Origin: Bacteroidales bacterium
GTDB taxonomy: Bacteria; Bacteroidota; Bacteroidia; Bacteroidales; JAADJA01
DNA: 18,313 bases
Assembly: GCA_021107975.1 (NCBI GenBank)
Contig: JAIORT010000823.1
Span: 1-18,313, forward strand
Reading direction: 5' to 3'
The notes under the pieces were generated by a model that worked only from the letters and a program-made list of their open reading frames with translations, was not told the origin of the DNA and ran no database searches. Every line of letters starts with the position of its first letter. Within the stretch, counting starts at the first letter, position 1. Positions 5,774 through 13,335 of the stretch are shown here, in pieces. A program made the translations under genes and the position numbers.

Positions 5774-5808
5774 AAAAAAGGATAAAACATAATGTCTTAT
5801 CCTTTTTT
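5774..5808 (-). terminator. Intrinsic terminator between rplQ and eno
   Basis: On the minus strand AAAAAAGGATAA and TTATCCTTTTTT form a perfect 12-bp stem around an 11-nt loop (with a further 3-bp inner stem), and the 3' arm ends in six U. The stem is symmetrical, so it could also work from the other strand. It starts about 20 nt past the rplQ stop codon and closes the ribosomal operon before eno. Confidence 0.85.
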
Positions 5809-5828
5809 AGTTCATAAAACTTTTTTAA

Positions 5829-6581
5829 TTATTTAGATTCTTCTTTATTATCTTCTTTCTTTTCCTCTGCTTTTGGTTCTTCTTTTTTATCATCTTCAGC
5901 AGATTTATCAATTTCTGATTTTACTTCTTCCTTTTTCTCTTCATCAACAGGAGCTTCAACTTTTACCTCATCTTCAGCTTTCACTTCCTCAACCTCAACC
6001 TTCACTTCTTCTTTAATTTCTTCCTTTTTCTCTTCAGCTTCAACTTCAGCCTTAACTTCTTCCATCACTTCCTCAACCTCAGCTTCAGTCTCAATAACCT
6101 CTTCAGATATTTCTTCAACAACAGGTTCGGCAACTGTCTCTTCAGCAATTTTTTTCTTGCCTCCTTTCCTTCTTCTTCTTGCCGGTTTGGCTTTTTTAGC
6201 ATCTTTTTCAGCTAACAAATTTTCATTGAAGTCAACAAGTTCCATCATGCACATTTCGGCATTATCCCCCAAACGATTACCAATCTTAATGATTCTTGTA
6301 TATCCACCCGGTCTGTCGGCAACCTTAACCGAAATTTCCCTGAATAATTCAGTAATTGCTTCTTTACTTTGTAAATAGCTAAATACAACTCTCCTGGAAT
6401 GAGTGGTATCTTCCTTCGACCTGGTTATCAAAGGTTCGATATAGGTTCTTAAAGCTTTAGCTTTTGCGAGTGTTGTATGTATTCTTTTATGCATAATCAA
6501 GGAAGTAGCCATATTAGCCAGCATCGCTTTTCTGTGGGCACTTTTCCTTGATAAATGATTAAATTTCTTCCTGTGTCTCAT
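5829..6581 (-). CDS. rplQ: 50S ribosomal protein L17 with long acidic C-terminal extension
   Basis: 250 residues; bL17 normally has about 120-160. The core (1 to about 119) is typical: MRHRKKFNHLSRKSAHRKAM, the HKRIHTTLAKAKALR helix, and RPGGYTRIIKIGNRLGDNAEM. bL17 sits near the peptide exit tunnel of the large subunit. After the core comes a basic linker (about 124-144, with ARRRRKGGKKK) and then roughly 100 residues of Glu/Lys/Val/Ala-rich low complexity, with repeats of the type EEVKAEVE and KKEE. The tail is in frame, ends at TAA, and shows no frameshift, so it is probably translated; it is expected to be disordered or a charged helix. The start is 5 nt from the rpoA stop. Confidence 0.95.
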   Translation of the reverse strand: MRHRKKFNHLSRKSAHRKAMLANMATSLIMHKRIHTTLAKAKALRTYIEPLITRSKEDTTHSRRVVFSYLQSKEAITELFREISVKVADRPGGYTRIIKIGNRLGDNAEMCMMELVDFNENLLAEKDAKKAKPARRRRKGGKKKIAEETVAEPVVEEISEEVIETEAEVEEVMEEVKAEVEAEEKKEEIKEEVKVEVEEVKAEDEVKVEAPVDEEKKEEVKSEIDKSAEDDKKEEPKAEEKKEDNKEESK

Positions 6582-6586
6582 CTCAA

Positions 6587-7579
6587 TTATTCCTTATCTA
6601 ATTTATACTTAGAGATATTCATTCCAAATTCAAGACCTTTTGTCTTTACTAAATCTTCCAACTCCGTTAATGATTTTTTACCAAAATTTCTGAATTTAAG
6701 TAAATCATTCTTGTTAAATTGTACCAAATCGCCTAAAGTATCAACATCTGCAGCTTTCAGACAGTTTAAAGCTCTGACTGAAAGGTCTAAGTCAACAAGC
6801 TTGGTTTTCAACAATTGTCTTGTATGTAACGAACTTTCATCAAATTCCTCAGTAACAGTTTTTTCTTCAGTATCCAGTGTGATTCTTTCATCAGAGAATA
6901 GCATAAAGTGATGTATCAATATCGTAGCTGCCTCCTTTAGGGCATCCTTTGGACTAATTGAGCCATCGGTTAATAATTCCAAAACCAGTTTCTCATAGTC
7001 AGTCTTCTGCTCAACTCTATAATTTTCAATATGATATTTTACATTCTTAACGGGTGTATGGATTGAATCCATAAAAATGGTTCCCAAAGAAGAATTTAAC
7101 GTTTTATTTTCTTCTGCAGGAACATATCCTCTTCCCTTTTCAATTGTTATCTCTATTGAAAATTTTACATCCGATTCGATGTGACAGATTTCCACATCAG
7201 GATTCAAGACCTGGAAGACAGATAAGAATTTATTAATATCACCTGCTTTAAATACATCTTTGTTGTCGATTACAATATGAACTTTCTCAATGTTTTCACT
7301 CTCGATTTGTCTTTTGAATCTAATTTTTTTTAGATTCAGAACAATTTCCGTTACATCCTCAACAACGCCTTTTATTATTGAGAATTCCTGTTCGATACCT
7401 TCAATTTTAATAGATGTTATTGCATATCCTTCTAAAGAGGATAAAAGGATTCTTCTTAAAGCATTACCTATGGTAATACCAAAGCCAGGTTCGAGTGGAC
7501 GAAATTCAAAAATACCTCTGAACTCGTCTGCCTCAATCATTATGACTTTATCTGGTTTTTGAAATGCTAAAATTCCCAT
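6587..7579 (-). CDS. rpoA: DNA-directed RNA polymerase alpha subunit
   Basis: 330 residues, standard length. The N-terminal assembly domain shows RPLEPGFGITIGNALRRILLSS (about 27-48), the dimerisation and beta-contact helix, and GRGYVPAEENK in the insert domain. A flexible acidic linker (about 232-247) leads to the C-terminal domain, with LSVRALNCLKA and FRNFGKKSLTEL, which keep the Arg, Asn, Cys, Lys, Gly and Ser positions that in E. coli contact UP elements and activators. The alpha dimer starts assembly of RNA polymerase. The gene lies between rpsD (41-nt gap) and rplQ (5-nt gap), its usual place. The start GILAFQKPDKV fits Bacteroidota alpha subunits. Confidence 0.98.
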   Translation of the reverse strand: MGILAFQKPDKVIMIEADEFRGIFEFRPLEPGFGITIGNALRRILLSSLEGYAITSIKIEGIEQEFSIIKGVVEDVTEIVLNLKKIRFKRQIESENIEKVHIVIDNKDVFKAGDINKFLSVFQVLNPDVEICHIESDVKFSIEITIEKGRGYVPAEENKTLNSSLGTIFMDSIHTPVKNVKYHIENYRVEQKTDYEKLVLELLTDGSISPKDALKEAATILIHHFMLFSDERITLDTEEKTVTEEFDESSLHTRQLLKTKLVDLDLSVRALNCLKAADVDTLGDLVQFNKNDLLKFRNFGKKSLTELEDLVKTKGLEFGMNISKYKLDKE

Positions 7580-7620
7580 TTTCAGCTATGTTATATTGAT
7601 GATAATTTTGGTTCTATTAA

Positions 7621-8226
7621 TTACTTAGAATATAATTCAACTATAAGTTGTTCCCTGATATTTTCAGGTATTTCTTCTCTTTCAGGATAATTAAGAAATT
7701 TACCTGTCATTAAGTTGTCATCCCATTCCAACCATGAATAACTATTTGACCTGGATGCAAGCGAATCTGTAATAGCTTCAAGAGATTTTGATTTTTCCCG
7801 TACTCCGATAATATCTCCGGGCTTAATGGAAAAAGATGGGACACTAACTATTTCACCATTTACAATAATATGCCTGTGCGAAATCAATTGCCGGGCACCA
7901 GCTCTTGTTGGAGCTATTCCCATTCGAAAAACCACATTATCAAGCCGTGCCTCTATCAACTGCAATAGAATTTCACCTGTAATTCCTTTTTTACGGGAAG
8001 CTTTTTGGAAAACGTTCTTAAACTGACGTTCAAGAATACCATACGTATATTTTGCTTTTTGTTTTTCCTGCAACTGGATTCCATATTCCGATTGTTTCCT
8101 TCTTCGTTTGAAACTGCCTTGCTGTTTCGATGGTTGATTTTTTCTTTCAAAATATTTATCAGGTCCATAAATTGGGTCCCTGAACTTTCTGGCTATTTTC
8201 GTTTTCGGACCAATATATCTTGCCAT
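7621..8226 (-). CDS. rpsD: 30S ribosomal protein S4 (cysteine-free form)
   Basis: 201 residues. uS4 is a primary 16S rRNA binder that starts assembly of the 5' domain and lines the mRNA entry site. Seen: MARYIGPKTKIARKFRD, the segment KQSEYGIQLQEKQKAKYTYGI, and the S4 RNA-binding domain RLDNVVFRMGIAPTRAGARQLISHRHIIVNG (about 93-123), ending in IVELYSK. The N-terminal cysteine cluster that binds zinc in some S4 proteins is absent. In E. coli S4 represses the alpha operon; no comparable leader structure could be identified here. The 75-nt gap upstream is the widest among the ribosomal genes and contains an A/T-rich repeat. Confidence 0.98.
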   Translation of the reverse strand: MARYIGPKTKIARKFRDPIYGPDKYFERKNQPSKQQGSFKRRRKQSEYGIQLQEKQKAKYTYGILERQFKNVFQKASRKKGITGEILLQLIEARLDNVVFRMGIAPTRAGARQLISHRHIIVNGEIVSVPSFSIKPGDIIGVREKSKSLEAITDSLASRSNSYSWLEWDDNLMTGKFLNYPEREEIPENIREQLIVELYSK

Positions 8227-8266
8227 TTTTATTTATTTTCTTTTAAAAACTTATATCAATTAATAC

Positions 8267-8300
8267 AAAATCTAAAATCGTAAATCTAAAATCTAAAATT
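8267..8300. repeat. 34-nt AAATCTAAAAT repeat, copy 1
   Basis: Built from AAAATCT-type units, it matches 9146-9179 at 31 of 34 positions. It begins 1 nt past the rpsK stop codon and fills part of the widest gap between ribosomal genes. The transcript would be rich in UUUUAGAU repeats. Function unknown. Confidence 0.7.
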
Positions 8301-8301
8301 A

Positions 8302-8691
8302 TTACACTCTTCTTCTTTTCGGGGGTCTGCAACCGTTATGTGGCAGCGGAGTAACATCAGTTATCTCGGTTACATTAATCCCGGATGAATGAATTGTCCT
8401 GATAGCAGATTCCCTGCCCGAGCCGGGACCTTTAACAAAAACTTTAACTTTTCGCAGTCCGAGATCATAGGCAACTTTTGAACAATCCGTTGCTGCCATT
8501 TGAGCAGCATAAGGTGTGTTTTTCTTGGATCCTCTGAATCCCATCTTTCCTGCCGATCCCCACGAAATCACATGACCGGAATTGTTTGTTAAAGTAATAA
8601 TAATGTTGTTAAAGGATGCTCTTATATATGCCCTTCCTGTTGCTTCTACATTAACAACTCTTTTTTTTGAACCCCTAATTTTTTTAGCCAT
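8302..8691 (-). CDS. rpsK: 30S ribosomal protein S11
   Basis: 129 residues, full length. uS11 sits on the platform of the small subunit near the E-site and the Shine-Dalgarno helix of 16S rRNA. Seen: AYIRASFNNIIITLTNNSG, WGSAGKMGFRGSKKNTPYAAQ, VKVFVKGPGSGRESAIRTI and the C-terminal VTPLPHNGCRPPKRRRV, which is diagnostic. It lies 45 nt after rpsM and is followed by the 34-nt repeat. The leader before the ATG is purely A/T-rich. Confidence 0.98.
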   Translation of the reverse strand: MAKKIRGSKKRVVNVEATGRAYIRASFNNIIITLTNNSGHVISWGSAGKMGFRGSKKNTPYAAQMAATDCSKVAYDLGLRKVKVFVKGPGSGRESAIRTIHSSGINVTEITDVTPLPHNGCRPPKRRRV

Positions 8692-8736
8692 ATATTATAT
8701 TTATTTTATCAGTCGTTGCATTGTAATTTTTATCAT

Positions 8737-9117
8737 TTAACCTTTAGTCGCTTTCTTTTTATTAGCGATAGTTTTTTTTCTGCCTTTACGTGTTCTTGCA
8801 TTATTCTTAGTACTCTGACCTCGCAAAGGTAAACCGATACGATGCCTGATTCCCCTGTATGTACCAATATCCATCAATCGCTTGATGTTTATCTGTACCT
8901 CGGAACGTAATTCACCTTCCACTTTATAACTATTACTGATTACGTTTCTAACATTGGTTTGTTCCTCATCAGTCCATTCTTGCACTTTTTTATTACAATC
9001 AACTCCGGCTTCGGTAAGAATTTTTTGTGCTCTCGGTCTTCCGATTCCGAAAATATATGTCAGTGCTATTTCACCACTCTTGTTTTTTGGTATGTCGATA
9101 CCTGCTATACGAGCCAT
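8737..9117 (-). CDS. rpsM: 30S ribosomal protein S13
   Basis: 126 residues. uS13 is in the head of the small subunit and touches the P-site tRNA and bridge proteins of the 50S. Seen: MARIAGIDIPKNKSGEIALTY, the helix-two-turn-helix part with IFGIGRPRAQKIL, and the basic tail RGIRHRIGLPLRGQSTKNNARTRKG with KKTIANKKKATKG, which reaches toward tRNA. The 64-nt space before it, after rpmJ, contains the second 34-nt A/T repeat. Confidence 0.98.
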   Translation of the reverse strand: MARIAGIDIPKNKSGEIALTYIFGIGRPRAQKILTEAGVDCNKKVQEWTDEEQTNVRNVISNSYKVEGELRSEVQINIKRLMDIGTYRGIRHRIGLPLRGQSTKNNARTRKGRKKTIANKKKATKG

Positions 9118-9145
9118 ATCTTTATGTGTTTAAAGTTTCATGTTT

Positions 9146-9179
9146 AAAATCTAAAATCCAAAATCTTAAATCTAAAATT
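9146..9179. repeat. 34-nt AAATCTAAAAT repeat, copy 2
   Basis: It differs from 8267-8300 at only 3 of 34 positions and begins 2 nt past the rpmJ stop codon. The copies are in the same orientation, about 880 bp apart, and each sits directly behind a stop codon in an otherwise compact operon. Confidence 0.7.
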
Positions 9180-9181
9180 GA

Positions 9182-9298
9182 TCATCCTTGTCTTTGTTTG
9201 TATTTTGGATTTTTTTTGTTAATCACATACAAACGCCCTTTTCTGCGAACAATTTTACAGTCAGGTGTCCTTTTCTTAACTGATGCTCTAACTTTCAT
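9182..9298 (-). CDS. rpmJ: 50S ribosomal protein L36 (zinc-independent form)
   Basis: 38 codons plus stop read from ATG 9298: MKVRASVKKRTPDCKIVRRK at the start and NKKNPKYKQRQG at the end, both diagnostic of bL36. Zinc-binding L36 has three cysteines and a histidine; here only one cysteine remains (C14) and tyrosine replaces the usual histidine near the end, so this is the form not needing zinc. bL36 is the smallest large-subunit protein and binds 23S rRNA near helices 42, 89 and 97. It sits 12 nt downstream of infA, the common arrangement. Confidence 0.96.
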   Translation of the reverse strand: MKVRASVKKRTPDCKIVRRKGRLYVINKKNPKYKQRQG

Positions 9299-9310
9299 TT
9301 TTATTTTGTT

Positions 9311-9529
9311 TTATTTATATCTGAATGTTATCCGGCCTTTAGTTAAATCATACGGAGACATTTGCAACTTGACTTTGTCTCCGGGTAAAATTTTTATATA
9401 ATGCATACGCATTTTCCCCGAAATATGAGCTGTAATAATATGCCCATTTTCAAGTTCTACACGGAACATCGCGTTTCCTAATGATTCGATTACTGTTCCG
9501 TCTTGTTCTATTGAGGCTTGTTTTGCCAT
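9311..9529 (-). CDS. infA: Translation initiation factor IF-1
   Basis: 72 residues, the exact usual length. IF-1 is a single OB-fold domain that blocks the A-site of the 30S subunit during initiation. Seen: MAKQASIEQDGTVIESLGNA, FRVELENGHIITAHISGKMR, and the C-terminal LPGDKVKLQMSPYDLTKGRI, which are family signatures. It lies between map (22-nt gap) and rpmJ (12-nt gap). Confidence 0.98.
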   Translation of the reverse strand: MAKQASIEQDGTVIESLGNAMFRVELENGHIITAHISGKMRMHYIKILPGDKVKLQMSPYDLTKGRITFRYK

Positions 9530-9551
9530 ATATTACCGGACTTTTTATTTA

Positions 9552-10328
9552 CTATTGATGATTTATTACTTCTTCGATATATTTGAATGTTGAGAGAATT
9601 TCAGCTTTGCCTTTTCTTATAACAACGTCGTGTTCGTAATGAGCTGAAGGCATTTTGTCAGCCGTTCTTATTGTCCAGCCATCCTTTTCCTGAACTACTT
9701 TTTTTGTTCCCAGGTTAATCATCGGTTCTATTGCAAGCACCATTCTTTCTTTTAATTTTGCTCCTCTCCCTCTTCTGCCATAATTTGGCACTTCCGGTTT
9801 TTCATGTAAATCTCTTCCTAATCCATGCCCAACCAAATCTCTTACTACCGAGTAACCGAAATTTTCAACGTATTTCTGGATTGCGTAACCAATATCTCCA
9901 ACCCTGTTTCCTGCTACTGCTTTTTCAATTCCAAGATAAAGAGACTCTTTGGTTCTTTTCATTAACAAAAGTATTTCTTCTTTTACTTCACCAACTGCAA
10001 ATGTATAAGCTGAGTCACCATAAAACCAGTTTTTCACTGCTCCGCAGTCAATAGAAATAATATCACCATCTTTTAACTCTCTATCCGAAGGAAATCCATG
10101 AACTACATCCTCATTAATTGAAATACATAATGTATATGGAAATCCTCTATAACCTTTAAATCCGGGTCTGCCGCCATTGTCTCTGATAAACTCTTCGGCA
10201 ATTTTATCCAGAGTTATCGTTTTTATCCCGGGTTTAATTAGCTTAGCTGCTTCAGCTAAGGTTTTCCCAACAAGCAAAGAACTTTCTCTTATTAATTCAA
10301 TTTCTTCGTCAGTTTTTATAATAATCAT
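9552..10328 (-). CDS. map: Methionine aminopeptidase, type I
   Basis: 258 residues. It removes the initiator methionine from nascent proteins when the next residue is small. The five metal ligands are present: D94 (SIDCGA), D105 (FYGDSAY), H168 (LVGHGLG), E201 (AIEPM) and E232 (HYEHDVV); H77 (DVVHGFP) matches the substrate-binding histidine. There is no N-terminal zinc-finger extension, as expected of bacterial type Ia enzymes. It follows secY directly (25-nt gap); the adk gene that stands between them in many other phyla is absent here. Confidence 0.97.
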   Translation of the reverse strand: MIIIKTDEEIELIRESSLLVGKTLAEAAKLIKPGIKTITLDKIAEEFIRDNGGRPGFKGYRGFPYTLCISINEDVVHGFPSDRELKDGDIISIDCGAVKNWFYGDSAYTFAVGEVKEEILLLMKRTKESLYLGIEKAVAGNRVGDIGYAIQKYVENFGYSVVRDLVGHGLGRDLHEKPEVPNYGRRGRGAKLKERMVLAIEPMINLGTKKVVQEKDGWTIRTADKMPSAHYEHDVVIRKGKAEILSTFKYIEEVINHQ

Positions 10329-10353
10329 CAGTGTTTCTAAATTCTATCGGTAA

Positions 10354-11721
10354 TTAGCCGGTCATACTAAAGGAAGAACGTCCTTTTATTCTTCCTGATT
10401 TTGTTAATCCGTCGTAATGCCTCATTAACAGGTGGCTTTCAATCTGCTGAAGTGTATCTAATACTACACCTACAAGGATCAATAAAGATGTTCCACCGTA
10501 AAATTGTGCAAATTGCGTACTTACACCAAACTGGCTTACAAGCGCCGGCATAATTGCCACGAAACCCAGGAAAAACGAACCCGGTAATGTTATACGCGAC
10601 ATAATATTATCGATAAATTCTGCCGTTTTCCTTCCCGGTTTTACTCCCGGTATAAACCCACCGTTTTTCTTCATATCATCAGCCATCTGATTAGGGTTGA
10701 TTGTAATAGCCGTATAGAAATAAGTAAACAGGATAATCATTACAAAGAAGGTGAAATTATACCAAAAACCGTTAATATTGGAAAAAGCAGCGGCGAAACC
10801 TGATAATGTTTCCGAAGAGGCAAATCCTGCTAAAGTAATAGGCAGAAACATAATTGCCTGCGCAAAAATGATTGGCATAACACCTGCGGCATTTACTTTT
10901 AACGGTATATATTGACGAACACCACCATATTGTTTGTTCCCGACAATTCGTTTAGCATACTGAACCGGTATTCTTCTGGTTCCTTGTACAAGGAGTATTG
11001 AAAGAAGAATAACAAAAATAAGTATTGCAATCTCAATTACAAAGTAAACCAAACCACCGCCTTTTTCTTCCATTCTTGCAACAAATTCACCGAATAACGC
11101 AAAAGGCAACCTGGCAATAATACCTATCATAATTATAAGCGAAATACCATTTCCGATTCCTTTGTCGGTAATTCTTTCACCCAACCACATAATAAACATC
11201 GAACCGGCAGTAAGTGTGATGATAGATGATAATCCAAAGAAAGAGAAGATGGAATGTGTTGCAGTTGCCGGATCGAAAGGATAAATGCCTTCGGCTGGCA
11301 GTTGCGTTACAAGATTAGCAATGTATGCAGGTGACTGGAAAATAAGGATGATTACAGTAAGATATCGGGTTATCTGATTAATCTTTCTCCTGCCACTTTC
11401 TCCCTCTTTTTGTAATTTCTGAAAATACGGTATTGCCATACCCAACAATTGCACTACGATTGATGCCGAAATGTAAGGCATTATTCCCAATGCAAATATA
11501 CTTGCATTAGAGAAAGCGCCACCCGAAAACATATTCAGTAAACCGAGTAATCCTGTACTTGCCTGGTTTTGTAAATTCGTTAATTGATGAGGATCAACAC
11601 CTGGTAAAACCACATAAGCGCCTAATCTATAAATAAGGATTATTCCTATTGTATAAAGAATTCTGTTCCTTAAATCCTCAATCTTGGAAATATTTCTTAT
11701 TGTCTCAATTAATTTTTTCAT
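10354..11721 (-). CDS. secY: Preprotein translocase subunit SecY
   Basis: 455 residues with ten hydrophobic segments. SecY forms the protein-conducting channel in the inner membrane with SecE and SecG and works with SecA or the ribosome. Seen: the first segment RILYTIGIILIYRLGAYVVLPG, a plug-region NMFSGGAFSNASIFALGIMPYISASI, GIGNGISLIIMIGIIAR in the central part, the cytosolic loop RRIPVQYAKR (about 248-257) used by ribosome and SecA, and the C-terminal DTLQQIESHLLMRHYDGL. It lies 6 nt behind rplO, as usual in the spc operon. Confidence 0.98.
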   Translation of the reverse strand: MKKLIETIRNISKIEDLRNRILYTIGIILIYRLGAYVVLPGVDPHQLTNLQNQASTGLLGLLNMFSGGAFSNASIFALGIMPYISASIVVQLLGMAIPYFQKLQKEGESGRRKINQITRYLTVIILIFQSPAYIANLVTQLPAEGIYPFDPATATHSIFSFFGLSSIITLTAGSMFIMWLGERITDKGIGNGISLIIMIGIIARLPFALFGEFVARMEEKGGGLVYFVIEIAILIFVILLSILLVQGTRRIPVQYAKRIVGNKQYGGVRQYIPLKVNAAGVMPIIFAQAIMFLPITLAGFASSETLSGFAAAFSNINGFWYNFTFFVMIILFTYFYTAITINPNQMADDMKKNGGFIPGVKPGRKTAEFIDNIMSRITLPGSFFLGFVAIMPALVSQFGVSTQFAQFYGGTSLLILVGVVLDTLQQIESHLLMRHYDGLTKSGRIKGRSSFSMTG

Positions 11722-11727
11722 TAAAAA

Positions 11728-12174
11728 TTATATTTTAGTTGCAACACCACCTTGAGATTCAATTGCTTTTATTGCAGTTTGAGTGAATGCATGTGCCTTA
11801 ACTTCGAGCCTGGTTTTTAATTCACCCCTTCCCAAAATTTTAATTAAATCCTTTTTTGAAGCAAGTCCGTTCTCCACCAATATATTTATATCAATATTTG
11901 TAATTTTCTTCTCATCGGCAAGCATTTGCAATATATCAATATTAATACCTCTGTATTCTTTCCTGTTTATATTTTTAAATCCAAACTTTGGAACTCTTCT
12001 GTGCAATGGCATCTGACCACCTTCAAATCCTGCCCTTCTTTTATAACCGGATCTTGATTTAGCGCCTTTATGACCTTTTGTGGAAGTGCCGCCTTTACCC
12101 GATCCCTGACCTCTTCCTTTTCTTTTCTTGTTTTTATCTGAACCTTTAACCGGTTTAAGATTACTTAAATCCAT
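11728..12174 (-). CDS. rplO: 50S ribosomal protein L15
   Basis: 148 residues. uL15 is a late-assembling large-subunit protein with an extended N-terminal tail. Seen: MDLSNLKPVKGSDKNKKRKG, the glycine/lysine-rich stretch GQGSGKGGTSTKGHKGAKS, FEGGQMPLHRRVPKFGF, and the C-terminal domain with LKTRLEVKAHAFTQTAIKAI. The tail is unstructured outside the ribosome and runs into 23S rRNA. Gaps are 34 nt from rpmD and 6 nt to secY. Confidence 0.98.
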   Translation of the reverse strand: MDLSNLKPVKGSDKNKKRKGRGQGSGKGGTSTKGHKGAKSRSGYKRRAGFEGGQMPLHRRVPKFGFKNINRKEYRGINIDILQMLADEKKITNIDINILVENGLASKKDLIKILGRGELKTRLEVKAHAFTQTAIKAIESQGGVATKI

Positions 12175-12208
12175 CTTTTATTTATTTTGAAATATTTTTT
12201 ATAGCAAG

Positions 12209-12391
12209 TTATTTAACTTCTTCAATTGTAATCAAATGTTTTACTTTATCAATCATTCCTAAAATCTGAGGAGTTGCTTCAACTTCCTTTACCTTATGCA
12301 TTTTTTTCAGACCAAGCGCTTCAAGTGTCCTTTTCTGACGTAGCGGTCGTCCTATCCCACTATTAATCTGTTTGATTCTTAACTTTTTCAT
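12209..12391 (-). CDS. rpmD: 50S ribosomal protein L30
   Basis: 60 residues, full length. Seen: KLRIKQINSGIGRPLRQKRT, then LEALGLKKMHKVKEVEATPQ and the end MIDKVKHLITIEEV, the normal uL30 beta-alpha-beta pattern. uL30 binds 23S rRNA on the large subunit. It lies between rpsE (32-nt gap) and rplO (34-nt gap). Confidence 0.96.
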   Translation of the reverse strand: MKKLRIKQINSGIGRPLRQKRTLEALGLKKMHKVKEVEATPQILGMIDKVKHLITIEEVK

Positions 12392-12423
12392 ATCTCTGAT
12401 TAACTATTTTATAATTATACCAA

Positions 12424-12942
12424 TTAACCATTAAATACCGTACTCAGATCAACTCCCCTAAGCTGGGCAATGGTATAAGGGTCTCTCATTTGAATTAGCG
12501 CATTAATTGTGGCTTTTACAACACTGTGTGGATTTGATGAGCCTTTTGACTTAGCGAGCACATCTCTCACTCCCACACTTTCTAAAACGGCACGCATTGC
12601 ACCACCTGCAATAACACCGGTACCCGGAGCAGCCGGTTTCAGGAATACCTTAGCGCCACTAAATTTTCCTTCCTGCTCGTGCGGTAAAGTTCCATGCAGG
12701 ACCGGAACTTTAATAAGATTTTTCTTTGCATCATCAATGCCTTTGGCAATGGCTGCCGTAACTTCTTTTGCTTTGCCTAAGCCATATCCAACAACTCCCT
12801 GCTCATTACCAACAACAACAATGGCTGAAAAACTGAATGTTCTTCCACCTTTGGTTACTTTGGTAACCCTTTGGATACTTACCAATCTGTCCTTGAATTC
12901 TATTTCGCTCGATTTAACTCTTTTAACATTAATATTTGGCAT
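12424..12942 (-). CDS. rpsE: 30S ribosomal protein S5
   Basis: 172 residues. uS5 helps form the mRNA entry site and affects decoding accuracy. Seen: the double-stranded-RNA-binding fold FKDRLVSIQRVTKVTKGGRT and VGYGLGKAKEVTAAIAKGID, then the signature GAKVFLKPAAPGTGVIAGGA and VRDVLAKSKGSSNPHSVVKA of the C-terminal domain. The start (MPNINVKRVK) lies only 5 nt past rplR, so translation is probably coupled. Confidence 0.98.
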   Translation of the reverse strand: MPNINVKRVKSSEIEFKDRLVSIQRVTKVTKGGRTFSFSAIVVVGNEQGVVGYGLGKAKEVTAAIAKGIDDAKKNLIKVPVLHGTLPHEQEGKFSGAKVFLKPAAPGTGVIAGGAMRAVLESVGVRDVLAKSKGSSNPHSVVKATINALIQMRDPYTIAQLRGVDLSTVFNG

Positions 12943-12947
12943 AATTA

Positions 12948-13310
12948 CTAAAATTTAAGTCCTCCTTCTCTGGCGGCTTCGGCTAATGCCTTAACTCTGC
13001 CATGATATAAATAACCGTTTCTGTCGAATATAACAGTATCAATTCCTGCTTCTTTAGCTTTTTCAGCCATTTTTAAACCAACCTTTTTAGCTTGCTCAAT
13101 CTTGGTTGCTTTATCAGAAGCAATTTCATCAATGGTTGAAGAAACAGATGTTAAAGTATGCCCTGCTATATCATCTATTAACTGGACATAGATTTGTTTA
13201 TTACTTCTGAAAACCGTCATACGTGGTCTTTCAGGAGTACCATTCACAATTTTCCTGATTCTTTTTTTAATTCTGTTCCTTCTGTACTGCTTTCTGTTTT
13301 TTATTGCCAT
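12948..13310 (-). CDS. rplR: 50S ribosomal protein L18
   Basis: 120 residues from ATG 13310, the start chosen because MAIKNRKQYRRNRIKKRIRK is the family N-terminus. A longer frame runs upstream to 13382, but that extra part overlaps rplF and lacks family resemblance. Seen: PERPRMTVFRSNKQIYVQLIDD, HTLTSVSS and the end FDRNGYLYHGRVKALAEAAR. uL18 binds 5S rRNA together with uL5 and brings it into the central protuberance. Confidence 0.97.
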   Translation of the reverse strand: MAIKNRKQYRRNRIKKRIRKIVNGTPERPRMTVFRSNKQIYVQLIDDIAGHTLTSVSSTIDEIASDKATKIEQAKKVGLKMAEKAKEAGIDTVIFDRNGYLYHGRVKALAEAAREGGLKF

Positions 13311-13335
13311 CCTTACTAAATTTATTAATTTAAAA

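Noticed and set aside
5840..6210. Repetitive GAAGAAGTT-like DNA as a CRISPR array or minisatellite
   Set aside because: The repeats are short, irregular and in frame with L17; they encode the low-complexity tail and have no spacer structure.
10329..10353. Loss of adk between secY and map as a deletion
   Set aside because: Absence of adk here is normal for Bacteroidota gene order; the 25-nt gap shows no scar.
12509..12958. A 149-codon + strand reading frame
   Set aside because: It is antisense to rpsE; the translation has no recognisable domain and the opposite strand is a certain ribosomal gene.
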